DNA from: Gemmatimonadota bacterium
GTDB taxonomy: Bacteria > Gemmatimonadota > Gemmatimonadetes > Gemmatimonadales > GWC2-71-9
DNA: 64,000 nt
Reading direction: 5' to 3'
Assembly: GCA_009692115.1 (NCBI GenBank)
Contig: SHZU01000005.1
Span: forward strand, 1 to 64,000
Of this stretch, positions 26,278-35,130 are shown piece by piece. Numbering within the stretch: position 1 is the stretch's first letter; each line of letters opens with the position of its first letter. Made by a program: the position numbers and the translations under genes. Under the pieces are notes generated by a model, which saw nothing but the letters and a program-made list of their open reading frames with translations, made no database searches and had not been told where the DNA came from.

Positions 26278-27294
26278 ATGACCACCACGACAGTACCGCT
26301 CAAGGCCTCCGATTTCGAGTCAGATCAAGAAGTCCGCTGGTGCCCGGGCTGCGGTGACTACGCCATTCTCAAGGCGGTCCAACGGACCTTGGCCGACATC
26401 GGCGCCACCAAAGAGTCGACGGTGTTCGTGTCGGGCATCGGGTGCTCGTCCCGGTTCCCCTACTACATCTCGACCTACGGGTTCCATACCATTCACGGCC
26501 GGGCGCCGGCGGTAGCCACCGGCTTGAAGCTCGCCCGCCCCGACCTCGATGTCTGGCTGGTCACCGGCGACGGGGATGGCCTCTCGATCGGCGGCAACCA
26601 CATGCTCCATATCCTTCGCCGCAATGTCGACATCCAGTTGATGCTGTTCAACAACGAGATCTACGGGCTCACCAAAGGGCAGTACTCCCCGACCTCACGG
26701 GTCGGAACCCGGTCGCCCTCGACGCCCCTGGGCTCGCTCGATTCCCCGCTCTCACCGACCTTGTTCGCTCTGGGAGCCGGCGCCCGCTTCGTGGCCCGCA
26801 CGGTCGACACCCAGCAGGCTCATCTCGTCACGGTGCTGAAGCGGGCACACGCTCATCGGGGCACCAGTTTCGTCGAAATCTTCCAGAACTGCGTGGTCTA
26901 CAACGACGGCGTCTTCGACGAGTTCACCGACAAGAGCGTCGCGCCGGACCGTCAATTGCTGGCCGAACACGGGAAGCCACTGGTATTTGGGAAAGAAAAA
27001 AATCAAGGCCTCCGGCTCAAACCGGCGGCCCTGGAACTCGAAGTCGTGACTATCGGTGAAAACGGGATCACGGAGTCGGACATCTTGGTCCACGACGAGA
27101 CGAACCGGACCCTGGCCTCGCTCCTGGGTTCGCTCCATCCGCCGGTGTTTCCTCAAGTTCTCGGCGTCCTCTATTGCGACCCGGCGCCGACCTACGAGGA
27201 CGTGGTCTTTGCTCAGATGAAGTCAGCGACCGGTGGCCCCAAGGACCTCGCGGCCCTGATGCACAGCGGCCGGACCTGGACTGTAGCCGGCTAA
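26278..27294 (+). CDS. korB: 2-oxoacid:ferredoxin oxidoreductase beta subunit
   Basis: A protein of about 338 aa carrying thiamine diphosphate and a [4Fe-4S] cluster. Cysteines are in RWCPGCGDY (two), GIGCSSR and the late CDPAPTYED. The TPP site is GDGDGLSIGGNHMLHILRRN with the downstream NNEIYGLTKGQYSPTS, where the TKGQ pattern is typical of KorB. The ATG at 26278 follows the korA stop by two bases. Together with KorA it forms the complete two-subunit enzyme, probably serving a reductive or ferredoxin-linked TCA step. Confidence 0.92.
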   Translation: MTTTTVPLKASDFESDQEVRWCPGCGDYAILKAVQRTLADIGATKESTVFVSGIGCSSRFPYYISTYGFHTIHGRAPAVATGLKLARPDLDVWLVTGDGDGLSIGGNHMLHILRRNVDIQLMLFNNEIYGLTKGQYSPTSRVGTRSPSTPLGSLDSPLSPTLFALGAGARFVARTVDTQQAHLVTVLKRAHAHRGTSFVEIFQNCVVYNDGVFDEFTDKSVAPDRQLLAEHGKPLVFGKEKNQGLRLKPAALELEVVTIGENGITESDILVHDETNRTLASLLGSLHPPVFPQVLGVLYCDPAPTYEDVVFAQMKSATGGPKDLAALMHSGRTWTVAG

Positions 27295-27299
27295 CCGAC

Positions 27300-27412
27300 C
27301 GGCCCTGGCAGGCGTAGCCGAGCGCATCGTCGAAGTCTTTCGGACGCTTGATGTCATGGAAGAAGCCATCGAGATAATCGGTGGCTTCTTTGGCCCGGGT
27401 TCCGCCCGCTTC
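27300..27412 (-). pseudogene. Possible gene remnant between korB and the phosphatase
   Basis: On the minus strand one frame reads REAGGTRAKEATDYLDGFFH followed by DIKRPKDFDDALGYACQGR with strongly GC-biased third positions, like a genuine coding tail. It has no start or stop consistent with a whole gene and is interrupted on both sides. No family was recognised. It may instead be a chance open frame. Confidence 0.25.
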
Positions 27413-27434
27413 CCGCGCGTCGTATTATCCCCAG

Positions 27435-29033
27435 ATGAGAGTCACCTTGGTTTCACGCCCCGCGGTCCTGCCACTGATCGCTCTCCTGGTGGCGTCCTGT
27501 TCGAAGACCGCCGGCGGTCCGGCGCCGGGAACCACACCGCCCACCCCGGCCCAGCCAAGGCCGGCGTTGGTGGTGTTGATCACCATCGACCAAATGCGAC
27601 CCGACTACTACGATCGGTTCAAGAACCAGCTTTCGGGCGGCCTGGCGCGGCTTTTCGGAGGGAGCGCGATGTTCCTTGACGCCCACCACGACCATGCGAT
27701 CACCGAAACCGCGCCCGGTTACGCAACCTTCCTGTCCGGCCGGTTCCCCAGAAGCACCGGCATTACCCGGAACCTCGCCGGCGTCAATTCCACCGACTGG
27801 CCGTTGATCGGCGCCAAGGACCTCGGGGCGGCGCCATTCCGGTTTCGCGGCACCACGGTCACCGATTGGCTCACCGCGGTTGATCCCGCCACCCAGGCCT
27901 TCTCGGTGTCAGCGAAGGACCGGGCCGCCATTCTGCCGATCGGTCGCTCCAAACAAGAGGTCTATTGGTACGCCAACAACGGCCTCTTTACGACCAGCAC
28001 CTGGTACCACGACACCCTCCCGGCCTGGGTCTCGGAATTCAATGCCCTGAGACTCCCTCATCGCTATGCCGGCCAGGCATGGACCACCCTTCGACCCGCC
28101 GCCGACTACCCGGAACCGGATAGCGTGGCCTATGAGGGCTTTGGCCGGAACTTCATGTTTCCGCACCAGTTTCCAGCGGATTCCGCTGCCGCGGCCTTCC
28201 AAGTGCGGTTCTCTCCGATGGTCGATGAAATGACCCTGCGATTCGCGTTGCAGGGGCTTCGCCAACAAAAACTCGGCCAACGGGGCGCCACCGACGTCTT
28301 GGCGGTTTCTCTGTCGGCCACCGACTACATCGGTCACTTCTACGGCCCGGAATCCAAAGAGCATCACGACCAGATTCTCCGCCTCGACCGGGTCCTTGGC
28401 GCCTTCCTCGACACCCTGTTCACGCTTCGCGACCCGAGTACGGTCATCCTCGCGCTGAGCGCCGACCACGGCAGCGGATTCATCCCCGAACTTCATGGCG
28501 GCCTTCGGGTCGACATGGGGGGCGCCTTCGATGCCGCCAAGGCCGCCGTGAAAGCAGCCGGCGGTGACAGCACCGCCCTCGGCATCGAGAGCGGTGCCTT
28601 CTTTGTCGACCCGGCCAAGCTCGGACCCAAGGGTCTCACCGTCGACCGAGTCGCCCAGGTGTTCATGGCGGCGGCAAAGCTCGTCCCCGGCGTCCTCCGG
28701 GTCGACCGATTCGACGACCTCGTTCACCAGGGCCCCGGAGCGGACAAAATTGCCCGACGTTGGCTCCAGATGTTCCCCGACGACATGCTGCCGGCGGCCG
28801 TGGTAACTCTCCGAGAAGGCGACATCTACAACTATCCGATCATCGCCACTCACGGCTCGCCCCACGACTACGACTCCCACGTCCCGCTCCTGTTCTATGG
28901 CGCCCCGTTCAAGCCGGGTCGATACCCCGGGTTTGTTCGGACCGTCGATCTTGCACCAACCTTGGCCAGCGTGCTCCGTATCAAACCGCTGGAACGACTT
29001 GATGGCCGGCCCCTTACCGAAGCCCTTCGATGA
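27435..29033 (+). CDS. Alkaline-phosphatase-superfamily lipoprotein (PafA-like)
   Basis: A protein of about 532 aa. The ATG at 27435 gives a lipoprotein signal with lipobox LVASC (Cys22). ITIDQMRPDYYDRF holds the first metal aspartate and ETAPGYATFLSGRFPRSTG the nucleophilic threonine region. LSATDYIGHFYGPESKEHHD and LALSADHGSGFIPE contribute the other metal ligands. IATHGSPHDYDSHVPLLFYG is the last histidine motif. It resembles periplasmic PafA-type phosphomonoesterases or phosphodiesterases anchored in a membrane. TATTAT sits 7 bases before the ATG, so a near-leaderless transcript is possible. It overlaps the next amidohydrolase by ATGA. Confidence 0.87.
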   Translation: MRVTLVSRPAVLPLIALLVASCSKTAGGPAPGTTPPTPAQPRPALVVLITIDQMRPDYYDRFKNQLSGGLARLFGGSAMFLDAHHDHAITETAPGYATFLSGRFPRSTGITRNLAGVNSTDWPLIGAKDLGAAPFRFRGTTVTDWLTAVDPATQAFSVSAKDRAAILPIGRSKQEVYWYANNGLFTTSTWYHDTLPAWVSEFNALRLPHRYAGQAWTTLRPAADYPEPDSVAYEGFGRNFMFPHQFPADSAAAAFQVRFSPMVDEMTLRFALQGLRQQKLGQRGATDVLAVSLSATDYIGHFYGPESKEHHDQILRLDRVLGAFLDTLFTLRDPSTVILALSADHGSGFIPELHGGLRVDMGGAFDAAKAAVKAAGGDSTALGIESGAFFVDPAKLGPKGLTVDRVAQVFMAAAKLVPGVLRVDRFDDLVHQGPGADKIARRWLQMFPDDMLPAAVVTLREGDIYNYPIIATHGSPHDYDSHVPLLFYGAPFKPGRYPGFVRTVDLAPTLASVLRIKPLERLDGRPLTEALR

Positions 29034-30565
29034 CCAAAATGAACAGTCTTCTCCTGCTGGGCTTGGTGGCCCTCGGATCAGCGCCGACGGCGGCCGCCCA
29101 AACCAAGAACGTGACCCACGGCAAACGACCCGGAGGTCGGCTGGCCATTCGGAACGTGCTGGTTGTCCAAGGCAACGGAACCCCGGCCGAGGGACCCTAC
29201 GATGTGGTGGTTGAGGGAAACCGGATCGTGGACCTGGCCGCCCTCGACCCGGTGGCGGTGCAATCCGGCCGGGCACGCCGCCCGGCCGCCGATGCCGAAA
29301 TCGACGGCACCGGGAAGTACCTCCTACCCGGATTGATCAATTCCCACGGCCACCTCCAGAACGAACGCGCCGGGGTTCCTCAGCCCTACGACTACCAGTT
29401 CAAGCTCTGGCTGGCATCGGGCGTCACCACCGTTCGCGACGTCAGCTCCGGCGGCGATGCCAAGGAGTTCCTCGAGCTCAAGGAAAAGAGCGCCCACGGA
29501 AAGATCGAAGCCCCTCGGCTCTACATCTACGCCGGCTACACCCGCGGCGCCCCGCTTCGCACCGCCGACCAAGCTCGGGCCCGGGTTCGCGAGGTCAAAG
29601 CCCTGGGCGTCGATGGCATCAAGATCGGCGGCATGGAGCGCGATCTGATGGCCGCCATGGCGGACGAGGCGAAAAAACTGGGCCTCCCGGTGGCCCACCA
29701 TGTCGGCGTCGAGGAAACCACGGCCTGGGACGACGTCCGGCTCGGAACCCGGAGCATCGAGCATTGGTACGGCGTCCCGGACGCCGCATTCGAAGATGGG
29801 GTTCAGCGGTTTCCCGCCGATTTCAACTACAACGACGAAACCCATCGCTTCCGGTATGCCGGCCGAATTTGGCGCGAGGCTAACCCGGAGCGTTTGACCA
29901 AGATTCTCCAAGCCATGGTCGACAGCAACGTGGCCTGGAATCCAACCCTGGTCATTTACGAAGCAAGCCGCGATCTCCAGCGGGCCGAAACCCAGCCTTG
30001 GTTCAAAGACTACCTCCACCCAGCCCTGGAGGATTATTTCCGCCCGAACCCGGCCAACCACGGCTCCTATTTCATCGGCTGGTCATCGGTCGACGAGGCC
30101 TACTGGAAGGAAAACTATCGACTCTGGATGGCGGCCCTCCGGGACTTCGGGCGTCGGGGCGGCTTGATCGGGGTCGGGGAAGACGCCGGCTTCATCTATC
30201 AGATGTACGGCTTTGGCGTGATCCGTGAATTGGAGCTCCACCAGGAGGCGGGGTTCACTCCGCTCAAGGTCATCCAGCACGCCACCGCCAACAACGCCAA
30301 GATCCTCGGTGCCGAGGCCGATCTCGGCCGGGTCCGCGTCGGTTTCCTTGCCGACCTCATCGTCGTGAACGGCAACCCGCTCGAAGATCTGAAGGTCTTC
30401 TATCCGACCGGAACCACCGCAATCAGGAACGGCAAGGAAGTCAAAGCCGGCGGGGTCGAATGGACCATCAAGGATGGGATTCCCTACAACGGGGCCCGCT
30501 TGATGGAGGAAGTGAAAGACCTCGTCGCCAAGGCCCGGCAGGAGCGGGCCAAGAAACAGCGGTAG
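29030..30565 (+). CDS. Secreted amidohydrolase
   Basis: A 511-aa amidohydrolase starting at an ATGA overlap with the phosphatase-like lipoprotein. The signal peptide is LLLLGLVALGSAPTAAAQ. LLPGLINSHGHLQNERAG carries the HxH pair, here as SHGH. GVDGIKIGGMERD holds the candidate lysine, VAHHVGVEETTAWD and SIEHWYGVPD the next histidines, and GVGEDAGFIYQMYGFG the late acidic position. GFLADLIVVNGNPLED ends the domain. It is a periplasmic enzyme of unknown substrate, co-translated with its neighbour. Confidence 0.86.
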   Translation: MTKMNSLLLLGLVALGSAPTAAAQTKNVTHGKRPGGRLAIRNVLVVQGNGTPAEGPYDVVVEGNRIVDLAALDPVAVQSGRARRPAADAEIDGTGKYLLPGLINSHGHLQNERAGVPQPYDYQFKLWLASGVTTVRDVSSGGDAKEFLELKEKSAHGKIEAPRLYIYAGYTRGAPLRTADQARARVREVKALGVDGIKIGGMERDLMAAMADEAKKLGLPVAHHVGVEETTAWDDVRLGTRSIEHWYGVPDAAFEDGVQRFPADFNYNDETHRFRYAGRIWREANPERLTKILQAMVDSNVAWNPTLVIYEASRDLQRAETQPWFKDYLHPALEDYFRPNPANHGSYFIGWSSVDEAYWKENYRLWMAALRDFGRRGGLIGVGEDAGFIYQMYGFGVIRELELHQEAGFTPLKVIQHATANNAKILGAEADLGRVRVGFLADLIVVNGNPLEDLKVFYPTGTTAIRNGKEVKAGGVEWTIKDGIPYNGARLMEEVKDLVAKARQERAKKQR

Positions 30566-30568
30566 CGG

Positions 30569-31447
30569 CTACGACTCAAAAAACCGCTGCAACAGAGCGG
30601 CGGTTTCAGCCGGTGCCTCTTCTGCCAGGTAGTGACCGCACTCGATCGACCGACCCGTCACCGACACCACCCGCTCCTTCCAGTCCTCAATGGGATCGAA
30701 ACACCGTTCGATGATCCCGTATTGGCCCCACAACACCAACAACGGTGCCCGCACCGGCCGGCTGAGGTCCTCGTCGTCGTGAACCAGATCAATACTCGCC
30801 GCCGCCCGGTAGTCTTCACAGGTTGCGTGAATGCAGGCGCTGGACCGGAATGCCGTCCGGTACTCCGCCAGCGCCAGCCGGTCAAAGGGCTCGAGACCTG
30901 CGTGCCGGCTGCTGAGATGGGTCGTCAGGAAGAAATCGGGATCCGCCCCGATCATCCGTTCAGGGTACGGCGCCGGTTGAATCAAAAAGAACCAGTGATA
31001 GTAAGCCTCGGCGAACACCCGATCGGTTCGGAGATACATCGTTCGGGTCGGCACGATATCGAGCACCGCCCACTGAACGATCCGCCCCCCGTGGTCGAGG
31101 GCCATCCGATGCGCGACCCGGCCACCGCGATCGTGGCCCACCACCCGAAACCGGTCGAACCCGAGCGAGTGCATCACCCGCACCTGATCCTCGGCCATGA
31201 CCCGCTTCGAATAGTTACTGTGGTCCGGCAAGCCCTCCGGCTTGCTGCTTCCCCCATAGCCGCGGAGGTCAGTGGCCACGACCGTGAAGTGCTCCGCCAA
31301 CCGGGCCGCCACTTTGTGCCACATGGTGTGGGTCTGGGGGTACCCATGCAAGAGCAGCAGCGGCGGACCTGACCCGCCAACGACGCCGTGGATCACCACG
31401 TCGCCTACCTCGAACCACCGGACTTCGAACCCAGGAAACAGTATCAT
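30569..31447 (-). CDS. Haloacetate (fluoroacetate) dehalogenase-like alpha/beta hydrolase
   Basis: A 292-aa alpha/beta hydrolase with an aspartate nucleophile. GHDRGGRVAHRM places Asp106, Arg107 and Arg110. Asp130 follows in AVLDIVPT, His151-Trp152 in YYHWFF, Tyr213 in EDYRAA and His272 in ECGHYLAEEAP. The first six keep exactly the spacing of the catalytic and halide-binding residues D110/R111/R114/D134/H155/W156 known in the Rhodopseudomonas fluoroacetate dehalogenase RPA1163, with the last two shifted by a few residues. The predicted reaction is hydrolytic dehalogenation of a 2-haloacid through an aspartyl ester. An epoxide hydrolase is less likely. No signal peptide is seen. Confidence 0.82.
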   Translation of the reverse strand: MILFPGFEVRWFEVGDVVIHGVVGGSGPPLLLLHGYPQTHTMWHKVAARLAEHFTVVATDLRGYGGSSKPEGLPDHSNYSKRVMAEDQVRVMHSLGFDRFRVVGHDRGGRVAHRMALDHGGRIVQWAVLDIVPTRTMYLRTDRVFAEAYYHWFFLIQPAPYPERMIGADPDFFLTTHLSSRHAGLEPFDRLALAEYRTAFRSSACIHATCEDYRAAASIDLVHDDEDLSRPVRAPLLVLWGQYGIIERCFDPIEDWKERVVSVTGRSIECGHYLAEEAPAETAALLQRFFES

Positions 31448-31513
31448 GGCGCCCCTATCTTATCCTCGCACCGCCCCTGGCAGAAGAACCGTCAAAGGGT
31501 CCAGATTCCAGCC

Positions 31514-32512
31514 ATGCCATCCCTCCCCCGCTGTCGCCTCACCCCGCTGATCGCCGTCACCGCCCTGGCGGGTTGCGGGCCGACCAAACCGGCCGCCACA
31601 CGATGGTGCGCCGACGTCCCGCGGCCGGCCAATCAGGTGTTCGAACGAGTGGCGGTCACCTCGCAGTGGTTCGACGTGTATCGCGTCGAACCCGGCGTAT
31701 TCGCCCTGGTGGAGGCCAATCAGTTCCAGGAGGCAATTTCCTACCTGATTGTCGGATCCGAGCGAGCCCTGCTGTTCGATACCGGCCTCGGCATGGTGCC
31801 CATTCGCCCGGTGGTCGAAGAGCTCACCAAATTGCCGATCCGCGTCCTCAACTCGCATACCCACTACGACCACGTCGGGGGCAACGCCGAGTTTGAACAG
31901 GTGCTGGCATTGGACACGCCGTATACCAAAGCCAACCAACGGGGCTTTCTCCACCCCGAATTGGCCGGCGAGGTAGCGACCGGGAGTTTCTGCCACGGCG
32001 CCCCGGCCGGGCTCGATACCGCCGGCTTTCGGACCAAGCCCTGGCAGCCAACCCAACTCGTTGCCGATGGCGGCACCATCGACCTCGGCGGCCGGCGGCT
32101 GGAGATCATCCAGGTACCGGGCCACACGCCCGACGCCGTCGCGCTGCTCGATCGGAGCAACGGGCTCCTCTGGACCGGCGACTCCTACTACGATGCGACC
32201 ATTTGGCTGTACGTACCCGAGACCGACCTCGACCGCTACGAACAATCACTCGAGAAGTTGGTGACCCTGGCCCCGGCCCTCACCCGGCTGCTCCCCGCCC
32301 ACAACACCATCTCCGCCGATCCCGCCCACCTCCATTTGGCCCTCGAGGCAATCCGGAGCGTCCGATCCGGAGCGGTCAAAGGAACCGAGGAATCGGGTAA
32401 TCGGCTGGTGTTTGGATTTGGCGATTTCTCGATCCTGACGTCGGAACCGCTGCTTGACGGAAAAAAAGGAGACCGGACCCGGGGAGGGTCCGGTCTCACC
32501 ACCTGGCCCTGA
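31514..32512 (+). CDS. MBL-fold hydrolase lipoprotein
   Basis: A protein of about 332 aa. The ATG at 31514 opens a lipoprotein signal with lipobox ALAGC. The metallo-beta-lactamase zinc motif is SHTHYDHVGG, with further ligands in QVPGHTPD and WTGDSYYDATIW, and a late histidine in LLPAHNTIS. This layout is that of class B-like or glyoxalase II/lactonase enzymes in the periplasm. Its last 15 or so residues (GDRTRGGSGLTTW) are encoded by the stem of a terminator that serves the opposite strand, so the coding end was probably shaped by that element. Confidence 0.83.
   Translation: MPSLPRCRLTPLIAVTALAGCGPTKPAATRWCADVPRPANQVFERVAVTSQWFDVYRVEPGVFALVEANQFQEAISYLIVGSERALLFDTGLGMVPIRPVVEELTKLPIRVLNSHTHYDHVGGNAEFEQVLALDTPYTKANQRGFLHPELAGEVATGSFCHGAPAGLDTAGFRTKPWQPTQLVADGGTIDLGGRRLEIIQVPGHTPDAVALLDRSNGLLWTGDSYYDATIWLYVPETDLDRYEQSLEKLVTLAPALTRLLPAHNTISADPAHLHLALEAIRSVRSGAVKGTEESGNRLVFGFGDFSILTSEPLLDGKKGDRTRGGSGLTTWP
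32469..32497 (-). terminator. Rho-independent terminator for minus-strand transcription
   Basis: A perfect 12-bp stem GAGACCGGACCC/GGGTCCGGTCTC with a 5-base loop is followed, reading the minus strand, by C and seven T residues (32461-32467). It would end transcripts coming from the DUF5916 gene at 32719-35043 and the gene tail at 32514. It lies wholly inside the 3' end of the plus-strand MBL gene. No T-run follows it on the plus strand. Confidence 0.85.
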
Positions 32513-32513
32513 G

Positions 32514-32640
32514 CTATCGCCTGGGGTTCAGGATCCGGTCGATCTGCACCAGCCCGTCCTCCAAGTGGGCCCGGGTGGCCCGATCCGACGATCGACCCAG
32601 CGCCGGCGATCAAGGCGCTGATTGCCATGATTCGATCAAC
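32514..32640 (-). pseudogene. C-terminal remnant of a lost gene
   Basis: The minus strand reads DPKTTVDRIMAISALIAGAG in one frame. After a shift of frame it reads DRATRAHLEDGLVQIDRILN and ends PRR at a TAG (32516-32514). Together these look like the natural helical end of a protein, immediately before the terminator at 32469-32497. Nothing recognisable lies upstream before the DUF5916 gene. Similar AHLED..IDRIL tails occur in secreted zinc-dependent metalloproteases, but that identification is weak. Confidence 0.5.
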
Positions 32641-32718
32641 GGTCGTCTTCGGGTCTCTCGATTGCTGGAGGGAAGCTGGAAGCTGCCCCCAAATACGTCC
32701 GAGGCCCTCCGGGCGTTG

Positions 32719-35043
32719 CTACATCCGGAACAAGTAGCTCACCTTGCCGAACAATCCATCGGGTCCGCGCCGAAGCCCCGTCGACCGCCTGGGGTCTAAT
32801 TCCGTGTAGGTCGACCCATACCCGAGATACAACAACGTCCCCGGGCTCGGCCGATAACTGAACAGCCAATCCATCTGGAACTCGTTCGAATCGGACCCCA
32901 AATCGAGGACGCCACCAACCAGAATCGGCCGACCGGTCCGGTCAACGCCGGCCGACCGGGCCCGGGAGCTGTATTGACCAATCGCCCTGAAGAAGATCGC
33001 CCGGCTCACCTGGTATTCCACTTTGAGCCGGGGAATCGTCTCGTCCGAAAATCGCGAGCCGTCCCGCTGACGGTCGATCATCAGCCGGGTTAACTGAAAC
33101 GCCGCCCGAAGCGCCGTGGTCGGACGCAAATCGACGGTGGCGTTGATCCGCCGGCTCCGACCGGGAGCTGCCTCCCGGAAAATCGGGGTGTCGCCGGCAC
33201 TGACCGTCGCCGACACGGTGAAGTGCTGGAACGTCGGCGTCGTGACGGTGAAGCTGCCGCTGATTTGGTTGGATTCTCGACCCGGGACGACGAAGGCTGC
33301 GGTATCGCCCGCCGCAGTCACGACCTCGAGACCCTGATAGGATGGCGCATCGTAGTTGAAGAAATTGCGGGACAATGATCCGCTCAACTGCCACCCACCC
33401 CGCAGGGTCGCGCTCGGAAAAATGAACTCGCTTCCCTCGATCGTCCCGTCGCCGGGCCGCCGGTAGTCCCAGATTCGGCCGGCTCCAAAAAAAGCGCCCA
33501 TCGTCTGGACGAGTGCGCCGGGTTTGCCGTACGCCGACAGCCGATTGAAGGCGTTGGCCTCGATCACTCCTGGACGGTTGACGAAACCGGCCGCGGCCGC
33601 AAAATCAGGCCCAATCGCCTTCACCGAATAGTTGAACCCCCACCCCCGGCCCGTCCGGTCCCACGTGGCGTGGAGCAACGGTCCGCTCGCACTGCCAATC
33701 CCCGCCGTCGTCCACGACTGAACCGCCTGCAATTCCACGTAATACACTTTGGAGAAGTAAGTCCGAAAATCAGCCCCGGCCAACCGCAAATGGTCGGGCC
33801 CCTCCTCCCGGCTGGTGAGAACCGCGCCGATCGCCGAACTCTTCCCCAAATCAGTCCGAAGCCGAGTCACCGCGAAGACCGGGCTCCGGTCACCAGTGCC
33901 CGACTGATTTTGCCCGTCGAGGGCAGTCATGGCCGCCACATTGAACCGCCCGATCTTGCCGGCCAATTTGATCCCGACGTCCGGGTTCGCAATCCGGCGG
34001 GTGTAAATCAACTGGCTTGGGGTGTCGAACAACTCGAGACCATCAAGGAAAAACGGCCGTTTTTCTGGATAAAACAACGCAAACCGTTCATTCAACGTCA
34101 CCTGCCCGACATCGGCTTCGACCTGTGAAAAATCGGGATTGACCGTCCCGTTCAAAGTCAGATTCTGGCTGATCCCCCACCGAATGTCCGCCCCAAACTC
34201 CGCGGTGTGATCATACTCCCGCTTGCCGTTCTGACCCGGCACCCCGTCGAGCCGGGTGGTTGCGGTCGGGGTCACCTCTAGGACCAAGCCTCGTTTCAAA
34301 TCGTGCAGTCCAACCAACGTGCCCGATTGGCCGAGAAACCTCGAGTTGCCCCGGACCGCCGGGGCCCAACTGTCTTGAACTCCGCTGTGTTGAACCCGTC
34401 GGAGGACGTTGATGCCCCAATCTTGGGTTGCCCCCTCACCGTAACGGAGGCTCTTGAAGGGAATCCGCACCTCGACGTCGTACCCACCGTCGACCAACCG
34501 ACCCTTGGATTCAAAAGCGAAGTCCGGGTTGAGGTCGACGTTGCCTTCCAGTGGGTTGAGGTTGCCGAACCCGCCGCTTCCCGATCGGCCGCCCGCGCCG
34601 CCCCCGAAATTGTCGCTCCGGGTCCCGTCCTGCTGAACGCCCAGCGCGTTCACCCCGAACAGAAAGGCGATCTGTCGGTCATTGTAGGTATCGAGCAGGA
34701 TCTGCACGTGGTCTTCCGCGCCGATGTTGTCCCGATTGGCTTGGGTGGCCCGAATCGCGTTTCCCTCGCCTCCCCGGGCTCGGATCCCGAAGTAGATCGC
34801 GTCACTGGCATACCACACCAGGACCTCCGTTGGCTCGGCAGCCGGCCGGCCATCCACCGGCTGATATTGAGAGAAATCGGTGAGCCGGGAGGCTCGGCGC
34901 CAAATCGGCTCGCTCAGGTCTCCGTCGATCGCTATCGTCGTGTCGACCCGTGGGAGCGTGACGTTGAGCTGTCGGTTCCGGCCGCTGAATACGAGCGAGG
35001 TGTCCTGGGCCAGTACGAAAAGCGCGGTCAAAAAAAATGGCAT
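32719..35043 (-). CDS. DUF5916 / CBM9-like outer-membrane-associated protein
   Basis: A 774-aa protein with a short signal peptide (FFLTALFVLAQ). Residues about 30-220 form a CBM9-like beta-sandwich: TIAIDGDLSEPIWRRA, VLVWYASDAIYFGIRARGG and YDVEVRIPFKSLRYGEG. The rest is a long beta-rich DUF5916 region with WGINVLRRVQHSG, TLNGTVNPDFSQVEADVGQVTLNERFALFYPEKRPFFLDG and alternating aromatic strands, ending in FRM, consistent with an outer-membrane barrel. The function of the family is not established; carbohydrate or polymer binding at the surface is an inference from the N-terminal domain. It is divergent from the aminotransferase. Confidence 0.87.
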   Translation of the reverse strand: MPFFLTALFVLAQDTSLVFSGRNRQLNVTLPRVDTTIAIDGDLSEPIWRRASRLTDFSQYQPVDGRPAAEPTEVLVWYASDAIYFGIRARGGEGNAIRATQANRDNIGAEDHVQILLDTYNDRQIAFLFGVNALGVQQDGTRSDNFGGGAGGRSGSGGFGNLNPLEGNVDLNPDFAFESKGRLVDGGYDVEVRIPFKSLRYGEGATQDWGINVLRRVQHSGVQDSWAPAVRGNSRFLGQSGTLVGLHDLKRGLVLEVTPTATTRLDGVPGQNGKREYDHTAEFGADIRWGISQNLTLNGTVNPDFSQVEADVGQVTLNERFALFYPEKRPFFLDGLELFDTPSQLIYTRRIANPDVGIKLAGKIGRFNVAAMTALDGQNQSGTGDRSPVFAVTRLRTDLGKSSAIGAVLTSREEGPDHLRLAGADFRTYFSKVYYVELQAVQSWTTAGIGSASGPLLHATWDRTGRGWGFNYSVKAIGPDFAAAAGFVNRPGVIEANAFNRLSAYGKPGALVQTMGAFFGAGRIWDYRRPGDGTIEGSEFIFPSATLRGGWQLSGSLSRNFFNYDAPSYQGLEVVTAAGDTAAFVVPGRESNQISGSFTVTTPTFQHFTVSATVSAGDTPIFREAAPGRSRRINATVDLRPTTALRAAFQLTRLMIDRQRDGSRFSDETIPRLKVEYQVSRAIFFRAIGQYSSRARSAGVDRTGRPILVGGVLDLGSDSNEFQMDWLFSYRPSPGTLLYLGYGSTYTELDPRRSTGLRRGPDGLFGKVSYLFRM

Positions 35044-35130
35044 GGCGGCAAATCTAGCTGACCCGGGTCCCGGACTATATTGGAACCGTGACCGCGGTAG
35101 GATTCCACTTCAACCCTGTGCATCGGCCCT

